From positions 1 through 47,231 of the forward strand of contig CAZINW010000015.1 of the NCBI GenBank assembly GCA_964540765.1: a stretch of 47,231 nucleotides of DNA, read 5' to 3'. Position numbers and translations under genes: made by a program. The notes beneath the pieces were generated by a model. The model was not told the DNA's origin and ran no database searches. It saw only the letters and a program-made list of their open reading frames with translations. Position 1 is the first letter of the stretch; each line of letters opens with the position of its first letter. Positions 13,860 through 22,830 of the stretch are shown here, piece after piece. Source of the stretch: CAZJLN01 sp964540765 (lineage in GTDB: Bacteria > Chloroflexota > Anaerolineae > Anaerolineales > Anaerolineaceae).

Positions 13860-15017
13860 ATGAAGCAGCGGCGGGACTTATACCTGATGGCTGCCTCCCT
13901 CCTTGCCTGGGGGATGGGAGAGGGGCTGTTTATCTTTTTCCAACCGCTTTATATCCAGGAACTGGGTGCTGACCCGATTTTGATCGGTACGATCCTGGGT
14001 GCCAGTGCTGTCATCATGGCTTTGGCACAAATCCCGATAGGTTATCTCTCGGATCATTATGGCAGGCGTCCCATCCTGTGGACCAGCTGGGTCTTGGGGG
14101 TGGTAACGGTGCTGATCATGGCACTTGCTAGGAACCTGGCAGTCTTCGTAATTGGTTTGCTATTCTACAGTCTCACTGCAGCAGTGCTGGCACCTTTGAA
14201 TAGCTATGTAGCAGCAGCGCGCGGAGACTGGTCGGTAGGTAAGGCGCTCAGTTTCATTTCTGCCTCATATAGCGTCGGCTCAGGGTTTGCTCCCATGGCA
14301 GGCGGCATGATCGCTGAACGTTACGGTCTACGCACAATTTACTTTGTCTCCTCGGTGATTTTCCTGGTTTCCACAATCATTGTTTTCTTTATCCGCAAAC
14401 AACCGGTTGCAGTACATGAGGAACATGTAAAAAAGTTTGCTCTACTGCATAATTCGCGCTTCATTCTTTCACTTGGCATGATTGGCATGATCACTTTTGC
14501 GATCTATTTGCCCATACCGCTCACCTCAAATTTCTTGCAGAATGAACGCGGACTTTCTCTGACCTCCATCGGGCAGTTGGGTACGCTTCAAAATATCGGG
14601 AATGTGATCTTTTTGCTGGCCCTGGGGCACATTCCTGTCATAAACGCATTTGTGATCGGTGAGATCACTATGATTGGTTATTCACTTCTGCTCTGGCTGG
14701 GAACAGGAAAGCCCTGGTATGCCTTGGCGTATATGCTGTCTGGCGGATATCGCCTCAGCCGTGCGCTTTCATCTGCTTTTATCAGACCGCTGGTGAAGGA
14801 AGCCCAGGTGGGATTGGCATTTGCATCCGTGGAGACTGCTGGTACCCTGGCAATAATCTTGGCGCCTGTACTGGCAGGCTTTTTATATGATCAAAACCCG
14901 GAGAGTGTGTATATGGTCAGCCTGATTATATTGGGAGCCAGTCTGTGCCTGACCTTGCTGGTGCGGCACTTCCGTGGTGCTCTGAAAAAACGATTGTCGG
15001 GTTCATCACCGGAATGA
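13860..15017 (+). CDS. MFS transporter
   Basis: A 385-residue integral membrane protein with about 12 predicted helices. The loop 2-3 signature 'GYLSDHYGRRP' (about 60-70) is the motif A of major facilitator transporters, and a basic cytoplasmic loop ('FIRKQPVAVHEEHVKK', about 178-195) separates the two six-helix halves. The substrate cannot be inferred. It starts five bases after the M24 peptidase stop, so the genes are co-transcribed, and the MBL gene follows at 16 bp. Confidence 0.88.
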   Translation: MKQRRDLYLMAASLLAWGMGEGLFIFFQPLYIQELGADPILIGTILGASAVIMALAQIPIGYLSDHYGRRPILWTSWVLGVVTVLIMALARNLAVFVIGLLFYSLTAAVLAPLNSYVAAARGDWSVGKALSFISASYSVGSGFAPMAGGMIAERYGLRTIYFVSSVIFLVSTIIVFFIRKQPVAVHEEHVKKFALLHNSRFILSLGMIGMITFAIYLPIPLTSNFLQNERGLSLTSIGQLGTLQNIGNVIFLLALGHIPVINAFVIGEITMIGYSLLLWLGTGKPWYALAYMLSGGYRLSRALSSAFIRPLVKEAQVGLAFASVETAGTLAIILAPVLAGFLYDQNPESVYMVSLIILGASLCLTLLVRHFRGALKKRLSGSSPE

Positions 15018-15033
15018 TCCAGTGGAGATAGGT

Positions 15034-15681
15034 ATGAAGCTTTCAATGATGCGTCTGGTTTTGGGACCGCTGCAAAACAATGTCTACCTTCTTGCCGATG
15101 AAGACAGTCAGGATGCAGTTGTGATTGACCCCTCATTTGGCAGCGAGACGGTCCTGGTTCAAGCTGAACGCCAGAGCTGGCATCTGCGCCAGGTCTGGAT
15201 CACGCATGCGCATTATGATCACATTGCCGGGGTTGCCGCCCTGAGTACTGCTTTTGATCCACCCTTGCCGGTAGGTATGCACGCAGATGCCTATGCCTGG
15301 CTGCTTGAGCAGGAGCATGTGGTCAAATTTGGCGTACCCATTGATCTGCTTCCAGAACCCGGCATCTTTTTTAAGGAGGGTCAACAACTCACACTCACAC
15401 CTGGAGGGCAGGAATTTGCCGTGGAAGTGCGCCATGCACCCGGTCACAGCCCCGGTTCGGTCATTTTCTACTGCGCCAGTCTCAGCGTGGCTTTCTGTGG
15501 GGATGTGATCTTCCGTGCCAGCATTGGTCGTACCGACCTGCCCGGCGGGCATCATGACATGCTGATCGAAAGCATTCGCACACGGGTGTTAAGCCTGCCT
15601 GAATCAACAACGCTGCTTCCCGGTCATGGACCTGAAAGCAGCGTTGGTTTTGAAAGACTTTATAACCCTTACTTGGCGTAG
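15034..15681 (+). CDS. Metallo-beta-lactamase fold hydrolase (glyoxalase II-like)
   Basis: A 215-residue MBL-fold protein. The binuclear metal site is clear: 'THAHYDHIAG' (about 56-65), the His of 'RHAPGHSPGS' (about 134-142), the Asp of 'FCGDVIF' (about 156) and the late His of 'LLPGHGP' (about 200). The layout matches the short glyoxalase II/persulfide dioxygenase-like group. ATG 15034 is preferred because GGAG lies at proper distance; a GTG at 15022 is the alternative. The 3' end overlaps the convergent rny gene by 13 bp. Confidence 0.88.
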   Translation: MKLSMMRLVLGPLQNNVYLLADEDSQDAVVIDPSFGSETVLVQAERQSWHLRQVWITHAHYDHIAGVAALSTAFDPPLPVGMHADAYAWLLEQEHVVKFGVPIDLLPEPGIFFKEGQQLTLTPGGQEFAVEVRHAPGHSPGSVIFYCASLSVAFCGDVIFRASIGRTDLPGGHHDMLIESIRTRVLSLPESTTLLPGHGPESSVGFERLYNPYLA

Positions 15682-17210
15682 TCAACTGCACGCGTTTCCC
15701 GAATGACCGTAATGCGGATCTGACCGGGATACTGCATGGTCTCTTCGATCTGGTGGGCAATATCCTTGGCGATGCGTCTGGCTTCGACATCATCGATTTC
15801 TTCCGGCTTGACGATGATGCGCACCTCACGACCGGCCTGGATGGCGAAACTCTGCTCAACGCCTTTGAAGGAATCGGCAATTGCTTCCAATGCTTTCAGA
15901 CGTTTGATGTACTGCTCGAGGTCCTCACGCCTGGCTCCCGGACGGGCACCGGAGATGGCGTCGGCTGCCTCTGCGATGACTGCCTCAACCGAGGTTTGTT
16001 CGACCTCATGGTGATGCGAGGCGATCACATTGACCACCGCTGCACCGACGCCGTGCCTTTTGGCAAATTCAGCACCGATCTGGGCATGCGTGCCTTCAGT
16101 ATTGTGATCCATGGCTTTGCCAAGGTCATGCAGCAGTGCGCCGGCTTTGGCAACATCCACATTGGCACCCAGTTCGGCAGCGATCACGCTGGCAATTTTG
16201 GATGTCTCGACTGCGTGTGCCAGTTGATTCTGGCCATAAGAGGTACGGAATTTAAGCCTGCCCAATTTCTTCAGGATTTCAGGATGCAGACCGGGCACAC
16301 CGGCTTCGTAAGCCGCTTCTGTGCCAGCTTCCATAATGTCTTCTTCAATCTGGGCGCGTTCTTCTTCCAGCAGTTTTTCGATATGCGCAGGGTGGATGCG
16401 CCCATCGATCACCAGGCGACCCAGCGTGCGGCGGGCGATCTCGCGGCGGACAGAATCGAAGCAGGAAATGGTCACAGCTTCGGGGGTGTCGTCGACGATC
16501 ACATCAACGCCGGCAGCTTGCTCAAAGGCACGAATATTGCGCCCGTTGCGACCAACAATGCGCCCTTTCATTTCTTCGTTAGGCAGGGTCACTAGAGATG
16601 TGGTCACCTCCGCCACCTTGTCGGATGCAACCCGCTGGATGGCATCCGCGATCAATTCGCGCGCCTTGGCATTGCCGGTTTCACGCGCCTCGGTTTCAAT
16701 CTGGCGGATGATGCGCGCCATGTCTGCCCTTGCATCTTTCTCAACCTCTTCAAGCAATACAGTGCGGGCTTCGTCAGTGGTCATTTCAGATATTTTCTGC
16801 AGCTCTGAAATGCGCTGGGCATGCATGCTTTCAATTTCGTTGGTGCGCTTGTCAATTGCGCTTTGGCGTTTATTCAAGACCACTTCGCGCTGCTGCATCT
16901 GGTCAAAGCGCCGGTCCAGTTCTTCACGGCGCTTGACAAGGCGATCATCCTCTTTGTTCAGCTCCGAGCGCTTATGCGTAATTTCGCCTTCCGCCTCGTG
17001 GGTGAGTTTAAGGGCTGTATCCTTTGCTTCCACTTCTATTTCGCGCGCCTTTTCCTGCGCCTGCGTGATGATGCTGTCAGCCTTTAACCCCTGCTGCTCA
17101 ATATTGCGCTTGACCTGTGCCTGCTTGACCAAATATCCAATTAAATACCCGGCAGCGATGGCAACCACCGCCACCCCAACCAACCATATGTAAGCCATTT
17201 GTCCATTCAT
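15669..17210 (-). CDS. rny: Ribonuclease Y
   Basis: A membrane-bound endoribonuclease that starts bulk mRNA decay in bacteria lacking RNase E. The 513 residues show the full set: N-terminal transmembrane helix (about 7-27), long charged coiled coil (about 30-200), KH domain with 'GRIVGRNGRNIRAFE' (216-230), and HD domain with the catalytic 'HDLGKAMDH' (361-369) plus 'ASHHHEVE' downstream. Length is usual for the family. ATGA overlap with recX indicates coupling. Its stop overlaps the 3' end of the opposite MBL gene, and no terminator separates them. Confidence 0.97.
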   Translation of the reverse strand: MNGQMAYIWLVGVAVVAIAAGYLIGYLVKQAQVKRNIEQQGLKADSIITQAQEKAREIEVEAKDTALKLTHEAEGEITHKRSELNKEDDRLVKRREELDRRFDQMQQREVVLNKRQSAIDKRTNEIESMHAQRISELQKISEMTTDEARTVLLEEVEKDARADMARIIRQIETEARETGNAKARELIADAIQRVASDKVAEVTTSLVTLPNEEMKGRIVGRNGRNIRAFEQAAGVDVIVDDTPEAVTISCFDSVRREIARRTLGRLVIDGRIHPAHIEKLLEEERAQIEEDIMEAGTEAAYEAGVPGLHPEILKKLGRLKFRTSYGQNQLAHAVETSKIASVIAAELGANVDVAKAGALLHDLGKAMDHNTEGTHAQIGAEFAKRHGVGAAVVNVIASHHHEVEQTSVEAVIAEAADAISGARPGARREDLEQYIKRLKALEAIADSFKGVEQSFAIQAGREVRIIVKPEEIDDVEARRIAKDIAHQIEETMQYPGQIRITVIRETRAVDYAK

Positions 17211-17884
17211 TTTTCATCAACTCCATTTATAAATTCATCATAATCGCTCTTTGTTGAAAGTCCTGTATCTTCCCAAAGCCTTTTTAAAACTGGCGCAGAA
17301 ACGCTGTATGAGAAACCGCGTCTTGCGAGGAAAGCGCCAACCTTGGTTTTAAAGGCGATCCAATCTAGGGATCGGTACCTTTGAGCCCGACTGAAGGCAG
17401 CCTTATAAGCCAGTTCCTCTTCAGGGATGCTGACATCCTCTAGAGCGTTTTGTATGGTTTGGTCTGTGATGCCTTTTTGGCGTAGTTCGGCTGAAAGCAA
17501 GCGCCGGCTGCGTGGATGAAACGTGTTGCGATTTTCAATCCATTGGTCTGCAAAGGAACGATCGTCTACAAAATTCTGCTCCTCCAGCCTCTCCAGGGTT
17601 GTTTCAATGATGGAATCGGAAAACCCCTTGTTCTTGAGGTTTTGGATCACCTCAGGCTTTGAGCGGGGTCGGAAGCTCAAATAGTGCAGTGCTCTTTGAT
17701 AGGCAACTTCCACTTCATCTTCTGTGAGCAGCTTCCCGATCTCTCTATCAGTGAGTTTTCTCCCGACACTGAGCCAGGCGGCGGTGATACGGGAGAGCCC
17801 AAATGCAAATTCTCCATCCAGGTAAACATTCACCCGCTGGGGTTTCCTTTCTTGTACTACAAGCGCCGTTATTTGCTTTTCCAT
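17207..17884 (-). CDS. recX: RecX family regulatory protein
   Basis: A 225-residue helical-repeat protein of the RecX family, which binds RecA filaments and limits recombination. Visible RecX features: 'LSFRPRSKPEVIQNLKNKGF' (about 69-88), 'LEEQNFVDDRSFADQWIENR' (about 97-116) and 'SRRLLSAELRQKGI' (about 124-137). The N-terminal region of about 50 residues ('RVNVYLDGEFAFGLS') is typical of Gram-positive-type RecX. recA is not in the window, so here recX is linked to rny. A 10-bp inverted repeat lies 12 bp upstream of its start. Confidence 0.92.
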   Translation of the reverse strand: MEKQITALVVQERKPQRVNVYLDGEFAFGLSRITAAWLSVGRKLTDREIGKLLTEDEVEVAYQRALHYLSFRPRSKPEVIQNLKNKGFSDSIIETTLERLEEQNFVDDRSFADQWIENRNTFHPRSRRLLSAELRQKGITDQTIQNALEDVSIPEEELAYKAAFSRAQRYRSLDWIAFKTKVGAFLARRGFSYSVSAPVLKRLWEDTGLSTKSDYDEFINGVDEK

Positions 17885-17896
17885 TATTAAAACAAC

Positions 17897-17929
17897 TCAG
17901 CCATGGTTTTTGCTTGTGACCATGGCTGA
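17897..17929 (-). promoter_or_regulatory. 10-bp inverted repeat upstream of recX
   Basis: TCAGCCATGG (17897-17906) and CCATGGCTGA (17920-17929) are perfect inverted repeats with a 13-nt gap, just before the recX start. In RNA it would form a stable hairpin that might shield the start region; in DNA it could be an operator. It does not resemble a LexA box. Confidence 0.5.
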
Positions 17930-18039
17930 AGACTCGAGTTTTATCATGTCAATAATGCTGCGAAACCATACACTTCGCGTCATTAAAGACCGTATTGGAC
18001 TATGTTAGGTTGTCCCTAAAGGTACAGATGACAATGACT

Positions 18040-18068
18040 CAATTAAGTGCTTGCATTAAGCACTTGAG
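18040..18068. other. Hairpin in gene-free DNA
   Basis: AAGTGCTT (18045-18052) and AAGCACTT (18058-18065) with a 5-nt loop; outer CTCAA and TTGAG bases extend it loosely. There is no T run, so it is not a clear terminator. The stretch 17930-18561 holds no gene that I can support. Confidence 0.5.
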
Positions 18069-18333
18069 ACCTCTGTATTAATTTTTGTTCTGGCTCATAT
18101 CTTCGCATAGGTATATTACCAGATGCAGCAAAGTCTCTTTTAAAATCGTTCCATTAAAGTCAGCTTATCATGATCAAGTACCTGTAAATGCCAGAAAAAA
18201 TCAGGCCTGGCGCTCCACATTCCAAAAAAATTATCTCTTATCCAGTTACCATGGTCACTGATTGCTTTCAGGCAACACAGATAACCATCATATTTTTCAA
18301 TTCAATTATACATGATTTTGTCAAGTTTTCATT

Positions 18334-18397
18334 GGGTGAAAAACAATGTGTGAAAAACAATGGGTGAAAAACAATGTGAAAAACAATGAAAAAAACA
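18334..18397. repeat. 14-bp minisatellite, about four copies
   Basis: GGGTGAAAAACAAT repeats at 18334, 18348 (GTGTGAAAAACAAT), 18362 and in shortened form at 18376, ending in an A-rich decayed unit. It is outside any reading frame, upstream of nothing obvious on the plus strand and beyond the 3' end of the ABC operon. Confidence 0.75.
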
Positions 18398-18561
18398 AGG
18401 CATTAATTGACGAAATAAGAGAAAGTCAAATGCCACACTAAATGGGAGATTCGTGGGTTGCTGGTTCTGGTCTTTAGAGTTCCAGCGGTCTAAGATCAGA
18501 CAGGCAGGCGGGTGGCAATCAAGGATTATCTTTGTCTACGGAGAAACCTCAGCAATGATCA

Positions 18562-19323
18562 TTACGTAAAAAGTCGTTCGGTACGCCTGAGCAATAAAGT
18601 ACTGATCAAGATAAACATCAAGCCTAACCCAGTCAAGACCAACTTATTGAAGAGCCAGGTTTCTGTGCCAAGATTTTCCCTGGCAGTAAACCAGAAATAG
18701 AATAGATAAAAGTAAGGGCCAAAGATCACAATTGCTGCCCGGGGACCGATCAGACACATTGCCCACCATAAGCTCCCGACAAGATAGCCGGTGTTCATCT
18801 CTTTTAAAAGCAAGCTGGTCGCACTCGATAATCCAATCAGTGTAAGGGATACGGCGAGAGAGGCGACCAGCATTTGACCTATTGGAAGTGGCAGGTAAAA
18901 GAGGTGATAGATGACCAATAAACCGCCCAAACAAATCAAATAATAACCAAGTAATGCCCCAAGCCGACGCAACCAAAGGACCGTCAATTTGGATCGCACC
19001 GCGACAAATGCAAGCGAGTTTTCTTCCCTCTCGCGCAGCACCAGACCGTTAGTCATAAACATAATTACGAGGGGAAAAATAACTTCAGCAAATAAGGCAA
19101 TAAATTGCATACGTTCTCGAGCTTCAGCTTGAACGTCCAGGAGTAAAAAAAGCCCTGCCATGCCAATTAAGGGCAACATCCAGACTGCGGCAGGGGCACT
19201 GACTTTAATCTCGTACCACAGTAAATGGATCAAATTTACCGTACGAGCGGATCTGGCTTTCAGGTTGGCAGATCCTTCGTTTGGAGTGCCTTCTGGTGAT
19301 ATCAGCTCTTGGTCTGTGTTCAT
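18562..19323 (-). CDS. ABC-2 type permease-like membrane protein
   Basis: A 253-residue membrane protein with a cytoplasmic N-terminus of about 45 residues and six predicted helices (roughly 47-65, 76-97, 120-144, 148-170, 180-205, 225-246). After helix 2 the segment 'NGLVLREREENSLAFVAVRS' is typical of ABC-2 permeases, where a conserved Glu-rich turn follows the second helix. It overlaps the preceding large permease gene by four bases and is third in the operon. Probably a membrane partner of the ATPase at 21478-22383. Confidence 0.75.
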   Translation of the reverse strand: MNTDQELISPEGTPNEGSANLKARSARTVNLIHLLWYEIKVSAPAAVWMLPLIGMAGLFLLLDVQAEARERMQFIALFAEVIFPLVIMFMTNGLVLREREENSLAFVAVRSKLTVLWLRRLGALLGYYLICLGGLLVIYHLFYLPLPIGQMLVASLAVSLTLIGLSSATSLLLKEMNTGYLVGSLWWAMCLIGPRAAIVIFGPYFYLFYFWFTARENLGTETWLFNKLVLTGLGLMFILISTLLLRRTERLFT

Positions 19324-21506
19324 GGCAGCTTTGTTCCGGTCACTTCTACGACAAACCGGACGAAATCTTCTTCAGACAAGGAAGTGTTGCCGAATTGCTG
19401 GTGATACTCACGCACCAACTGCCAAAAAGGCTCTGGACCAGTTTGCTCCCATAATCCATGCAATCGCACAACCAAGTTGTTTGTTTCGGATGGCAGGACA
19501 AATGGCAAATTCAAACCGGTCCAAAAAGTCGTGTCCGCTAGCGCTTGTTGTCGCGCAGCGATTTCCTCATCAATAAATTCCTCACTCACCAGGGGCTCTG
19601 CCAGACGCAAGCTGGCATAACTAATCAGGGCATCCAGTACTGGTTGGTCTTCCCATCCTGAAATCCATGACTGACCAGGAAAGCTAGAATCTGCCTGGAG
19701 TTGAAGGCAAGGCTCCGAGCTGCACCACCATGCTCTCAGTACATCAGTAGCCACCCAACGCTGATAAAGCAATTGCGGGGAATCCAAGGTTGTTTGTAAC
19801 TGTTTATTATTATCTTCAATCAAGATTTTGGTAATCTGACGTGTTTCTGGAATCAGGTACACCCTGGAAGAAGGATCGTAACTGTCGTACACGATGAAAG
19901 GCACTACTGCAATCTGGTAAGGTTGAGAGGATGGCTGTTTCTCTTCTTCCAATAATGAACTAATTTGTTTCAATAAGGACGGGTAAGGCTTATAAACCGT
20001 TTCGAATTCGCGGTCGGATATGTGGTCAGGGGCAACGAAAAATGTGCTTTCAGCCGATTGAACCTTCTCATAGTTCTGTGAGGCGGCGAGCAGTGGCAGG
20101 GGAGGTTGGTGGTCCCAAATCAATGTTACACGATCGGGGGAAGATTCCACCCTGTCAGCGGTCTGGACAATGCCTGAGGCCGGTGCTCCACGCCATGCGA
20201 TGTTGAGCTGATCCGGAGCACACCACGAAAAGGGATGCCAGTTTCCAGCCCGCACCAGGAAGGCAGTCTCTCCATCCATGTATCCACCTGGCAGGAAGGG
20301 AGCAACCGATAATTCTTGTGAACGAAACAGATTATCATAAGCGTAGCGTGGGGTGCGGATATTACCCGAATATGCCATGGTAAGAGATATGTCTTGTCCT
20401 ATAAGTTCTTCAGGAAAGGTCAGCATCAGTGCATTCCCGACAACCTCAGCTTCAATCCCTGGTGGGGTCGTCTCGGTCTTTGAAATGATGAGACCGCTGT
20501 TCAACCTTAGGGGGATTTGCATGGATGTGGCATCCGACTGCATGTGGAATACAACTTCCCCATTGAGCGACTCAGTCTTTTGATTGAGCTCAAGCTGAAT
20601 TTGGTAAGATCGCAGAAAGGAGCAGTCCATTGTCTCCGCTTCCAATGGATTGGCGGGGGGATTCTCCGAAAGTTGTTTGCTTTCAATTTGAAAGTTGGAC
20701 GCTGTGTGGATACTCGCCAAAAGCATTCCGACTGCAAGAGCACTCAAAGTCAATTTCCAAACTGGACTTATTTTTTTCTCCTGTCTTGGGGCCTGGAGGT
20801 GCGCCATCAACAGCACAATGAGCAAAGATAAGACGGATAGCTCCAAATAAAAAACCTGATGAAGCGTTACCAGCCTGCTGTCGAGTCCGTAGCCGATGAG
20901 AGGTGATACATAAACGCCATAAGGGGCAAAACCCAGTAAATGGGTTATATCCAGATTCATCGCCAAGATGCCGACGGTAAAGAGAACCATGATCAGGGAT
21001 GTCCAAAGTGGTCGGCGAAACAGGAAACCGACCAGAAAGGTAATTGCCAGAATGAACACCAGCGTGGGCGCGAGAATAACTGCCCATTCCTTAATCTGAT
21101 ACAAAATGCTTTGGATGCCATGCAAATTGACCATAAGACCCGCAACCCACAACCCAACCGGCAGCAAAGCAGTAGCAACTACCAAACAAATTCCAAGGAA
21201 CTTCCCCAGGATGTAAGCGTGGGTTGAGAAGGAACGTATCCACAAAACATCGTATTCCGGTTTAAATTCACGCAAAAAACCCGATGTTCCTATTATCGCA
21301 ATGAACAGACCTCCAAACAGACCCAAACCTTGGGCGGTGCCCAAGGCGAGTCTGATCGCTGAGCTTATGGGAAGTTTGGCATAGTCAAATGACCACCAAG
21401 CGACTAGGAAAAACAGACCAGCCACCACCCAGGTGGAGCGTTGGCGAATTTGAATTTTCCACTCGTAATAAGCCGTATTAAACAACGTTCGGAGATGATC
21501 CATCAT
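19320..21506 (-). CDS. ABC-2 permease fused to a degenerate M1-aminopeptidase-like domain
   Basis: A 728-residue protein. Residues about 1-270 form six or so membrane helices with ABC-2 features ('GTSGFLREFKPEYDVLW', 'SFSTHAYILGKFLG'). After a further helix near 250-270, about 295-700 form a soluble domain that resembles the beta-sandwich and catalytic part of M1 aminopeptidases ('SYQIQLELNQKTESLNGEVVF'). Where the zinc motif HExxH would be expected before a Trp pair, it has 'VATDVLRAWW' (about 585-594), so catalysis is probably lost. Start ATG 21506 has AGGAA upstream and lies inside the ATPase gene; 21503 is equally possible. A binding or gating role is an inference. Confidence 0.72.
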   Translation of the reverse strand: MMDHLRTLFNTAYYEWKIQIRQRSTWVVAGLFFLVAWWSFDYAKLPISSAIRLALGTAQGLGLFGGLFIAIIGTSGFLREFKPEYDVLWIRSFSTHAYILGKFLGICLVVATALLPVGLWVAGLMVNLHGIQSILYQIKEWAVILAPTLVFILAITFLVGFLFRRPLWTSLIMVLFTVGILAMNLDITHLLGFAPYGVYVSPLIGYGLDSRLVTLHQVFYLELSVLSLLIVLLMAHLQAPRQEKKISPVWKLTLSALAVGMLLASIHTASNFQIESKQLSENPPANPLEAETMDCSFLRSYQIQLELNQKTESLNGEVVFHMQSDATSMQIPLRLNSGLIISKTETTPPGIEAEVVGNALMLTFPEELIGQDISLTMAYSGNIRTPRYAYDNLFRSQELSVAPFLPGGYMDGETAFLVRAGNWHPFSWCAPDQLNIAWRGAPASGIVQTADRVESSPDRVTLIWDHQPPLPLLAASQNYEKVQSAESTFFVAPDHISDREFETVYKPYPSLLKQISSLLEEEKQPSSQPYQIAVVPFIVYDSYDPSSRVYLIPETRQITKILIEDNNKQLQTTLDSPQLLYQRWVATDVLRAWWCSSEPCLQLQADSSFPGQSWISGWEDQPVLDALISYASLRLAEPLVSEEFIDEEIAARQQALADTTFWTGLNLPFVLPSETNNLVVRLHGLWEQTGPEPFWQLVREYHQQFGNTSLSEEDFVRFVVEVTGTKLP

Positions 21507-22383
21507 CCAAATTCCTGTCAGAGATGAGCAATAGGTAGGCATCTTCCATGGTAGGCGTAACTGGCATGGCTTCAAGTGATGGGTGAGAATCGGTGACAAG
21601 GAATTTCACCTCCATGAAACCTGGTTGATCAGCTGGACGTGAAGCCACGATTGGGTAGGCGCCCCGCACATGCTCCCATTCGCTGGGAGAGAGACGTGCT
21701 TCCCAGACCTTCCCTTGAGCGGAAGAGACCAAAGTATCGACATTCCCAGAGAAAGCGATTTGCCCTTCAGACAAGACGGTAACTTGCCTGCAAGTTGCAG
21801 TGATATCCTCTACGATATGTGTCGAAAGGAGTATCGTCCGTTCACTTCCCAATTCTGAGAGCAGGTTGCGAAATCTAACCCGTTCAGCCGGGTCAAGCCC
21901 GGCAGTCGGTTCATCCACCAGCAGAACAGGCGGCTCGTGCAGTAGAGCTTGTGCAATGACGACGCGCTGTTTCATCCCTCCGGAAAGGGTTTTTAAGCGG
22001 TGATGGGCATCAGAAGACAGCCCCACTTGGAGAAGGACCTGCTCTATCCGTTGACGGGAATTTTTCAGTCCGCTCAGCTTTGCCATGTAATTGAGAAACT
22101 CCCAGGCGGTCAACTGAGGGTAGAGGGTGTATTCCTGGGGGACATATCCAATCAAAGGGCGCACCCGGGCAGGCTCGTCGACTACACTGTGTCCTTGTAT
22201 GGTTGCCCAACCGGATGTAGGTGAGAGTAAAGTGGCAAGAATGCGCATGAGCGTGGTCTTGCCGGCGCCATTCGGCCCCAAGAGCCCGAAAACACCTTGA
22301 TTACATGTGAGGGAAACATCCTGGAGTGCATAAGCCTGCGCCCCGTGGTACTTCTTGGTAACTTTTTCTACTGTGATAGCCAT
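21478..22383 (-). CDS. ABC transporter ATP-binding protein
   Basis: A 301-residue ATPase of the ABC-2 (drug/bacitracin/gliding) type. Walker A 'GPNGAGKTT' (about 36-44), Q-loop 'YVPQE', signature 'LSGGMKQRV' (about 135-143), Walker B 'VLLVDEPTAGLDP' (about 154-166) and switch His in 'LLSTHIVED' are all intact. A C-terminal region of about 85 residues follows, as in exporter ATPases. ATG 22383 is used; an upstream TTG (22404) adds seven unsupported residues. It is first in a three-gene operon behind a strong promoter with an overlapping dyad at 22476-22497. Confidence 0.92.
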   Translation of the reverse strand: MAITVEKVTKKYHGAQAYALQDVSLTCNQGVFGLLGPNGAGKTTLMRILATLLSPTSGWATIQGHSVVDEPARVRPLIGYVPQEYTLYPQLTAWEFLNYMAKLSGLKNSRQRIEQVLLQVGLSSDAHHRLKTLSGGMKQRVVIAQALLHEPPVLLVDEPTAGLDPAERVRFRNLLSELGSERTILLSTHIVEDITATCRQVTVLSEGQIAFSGNVDTLVSSAQGKVWEARLSPSEWEHVRGAYPIVASRPADQPGFMEVKFLVTDSHPSLEAMPVTPTMEDAYLLLISDRNLDDGSSPNVV

Positions 22384-22475
22384 AAAATCAATCCCATAGA
22401 CCAAGTGGTGGAACTTATCTGGAGTAAGTAATGAGATGCATTTCTTATCACCTCATGACATTCTTTAATACTCTC

Positions 22476-22518
22476 ACTATGTTACTAGTAATATAGTACA
22501 AGTTATTGGGTTTGTCAA
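22476..22518 (-). promoter_or_regulatory. Promoter of the ABC operon with overlapping operator-like dyad
   Basis: On the minus strand TTGACA (22518-22513), a 17-bp spacer and TATATT (22495-22490), close to consensus. The region 22476-22497 is a 22-bp dyad of two 11-bp arms with one mismatch, covering the -10 and the predicted start. Such a site fits repression by a dimeric regulator; GntR/YtrA-type repressors often control this kind of ABC operon, but none is encoded in the window. Confidence 0.7.
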
Positions 22519-22600
22519 GACAATTGTTTTAAATATTCTGTATCCTCCACATAAGCATATGGACTGTCATGATGGGTTTCGTAAGGAGTGTGAGCAGAGA

Positions 22601-22733
22601 ATAGTCGGATAGTCGCTAGTTGTTAGTCAATAGTCAAAACTCTCCATTTATGACTGGTTGTTTACAATAAGTGCAATTCCCTATGGAACGCAGTGCCCAT
22701 CCCAGTCCCAAACGGGACACAGAGTGAGCGAGG
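22601..22733. repeat. Second TAGTC element plus a 19-mer-family copy
   Basis: ATAGTC is repeated irregularly from 22601 to 22640, related to 8819-8950. From 22689 a copy of CGCAGTGCCCATCCC and CCCAAACGGGACACAGAG follows, matching the arrangement at 551-599. The stretch 22519-22830 contains no gene that I can support. Confidence 0.65.
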
Positions 22734-22830
22734 AACGCAACACCCTCAAATTATGAACCGAATTATGAACAAATAAAGAATCAGTGAATATTGCCATGTG
22801 CCAGGCTGATTCTCATGCTAAAATAACGTT

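Noticed and set aside
15753..17193. Long plus-strand frames (280 and 290 codons) opposite rny
   Set aside because: Low-complexity Ser/Arg or Cys/Phe composition; they mirror the coiled coil and HD domain of rny.
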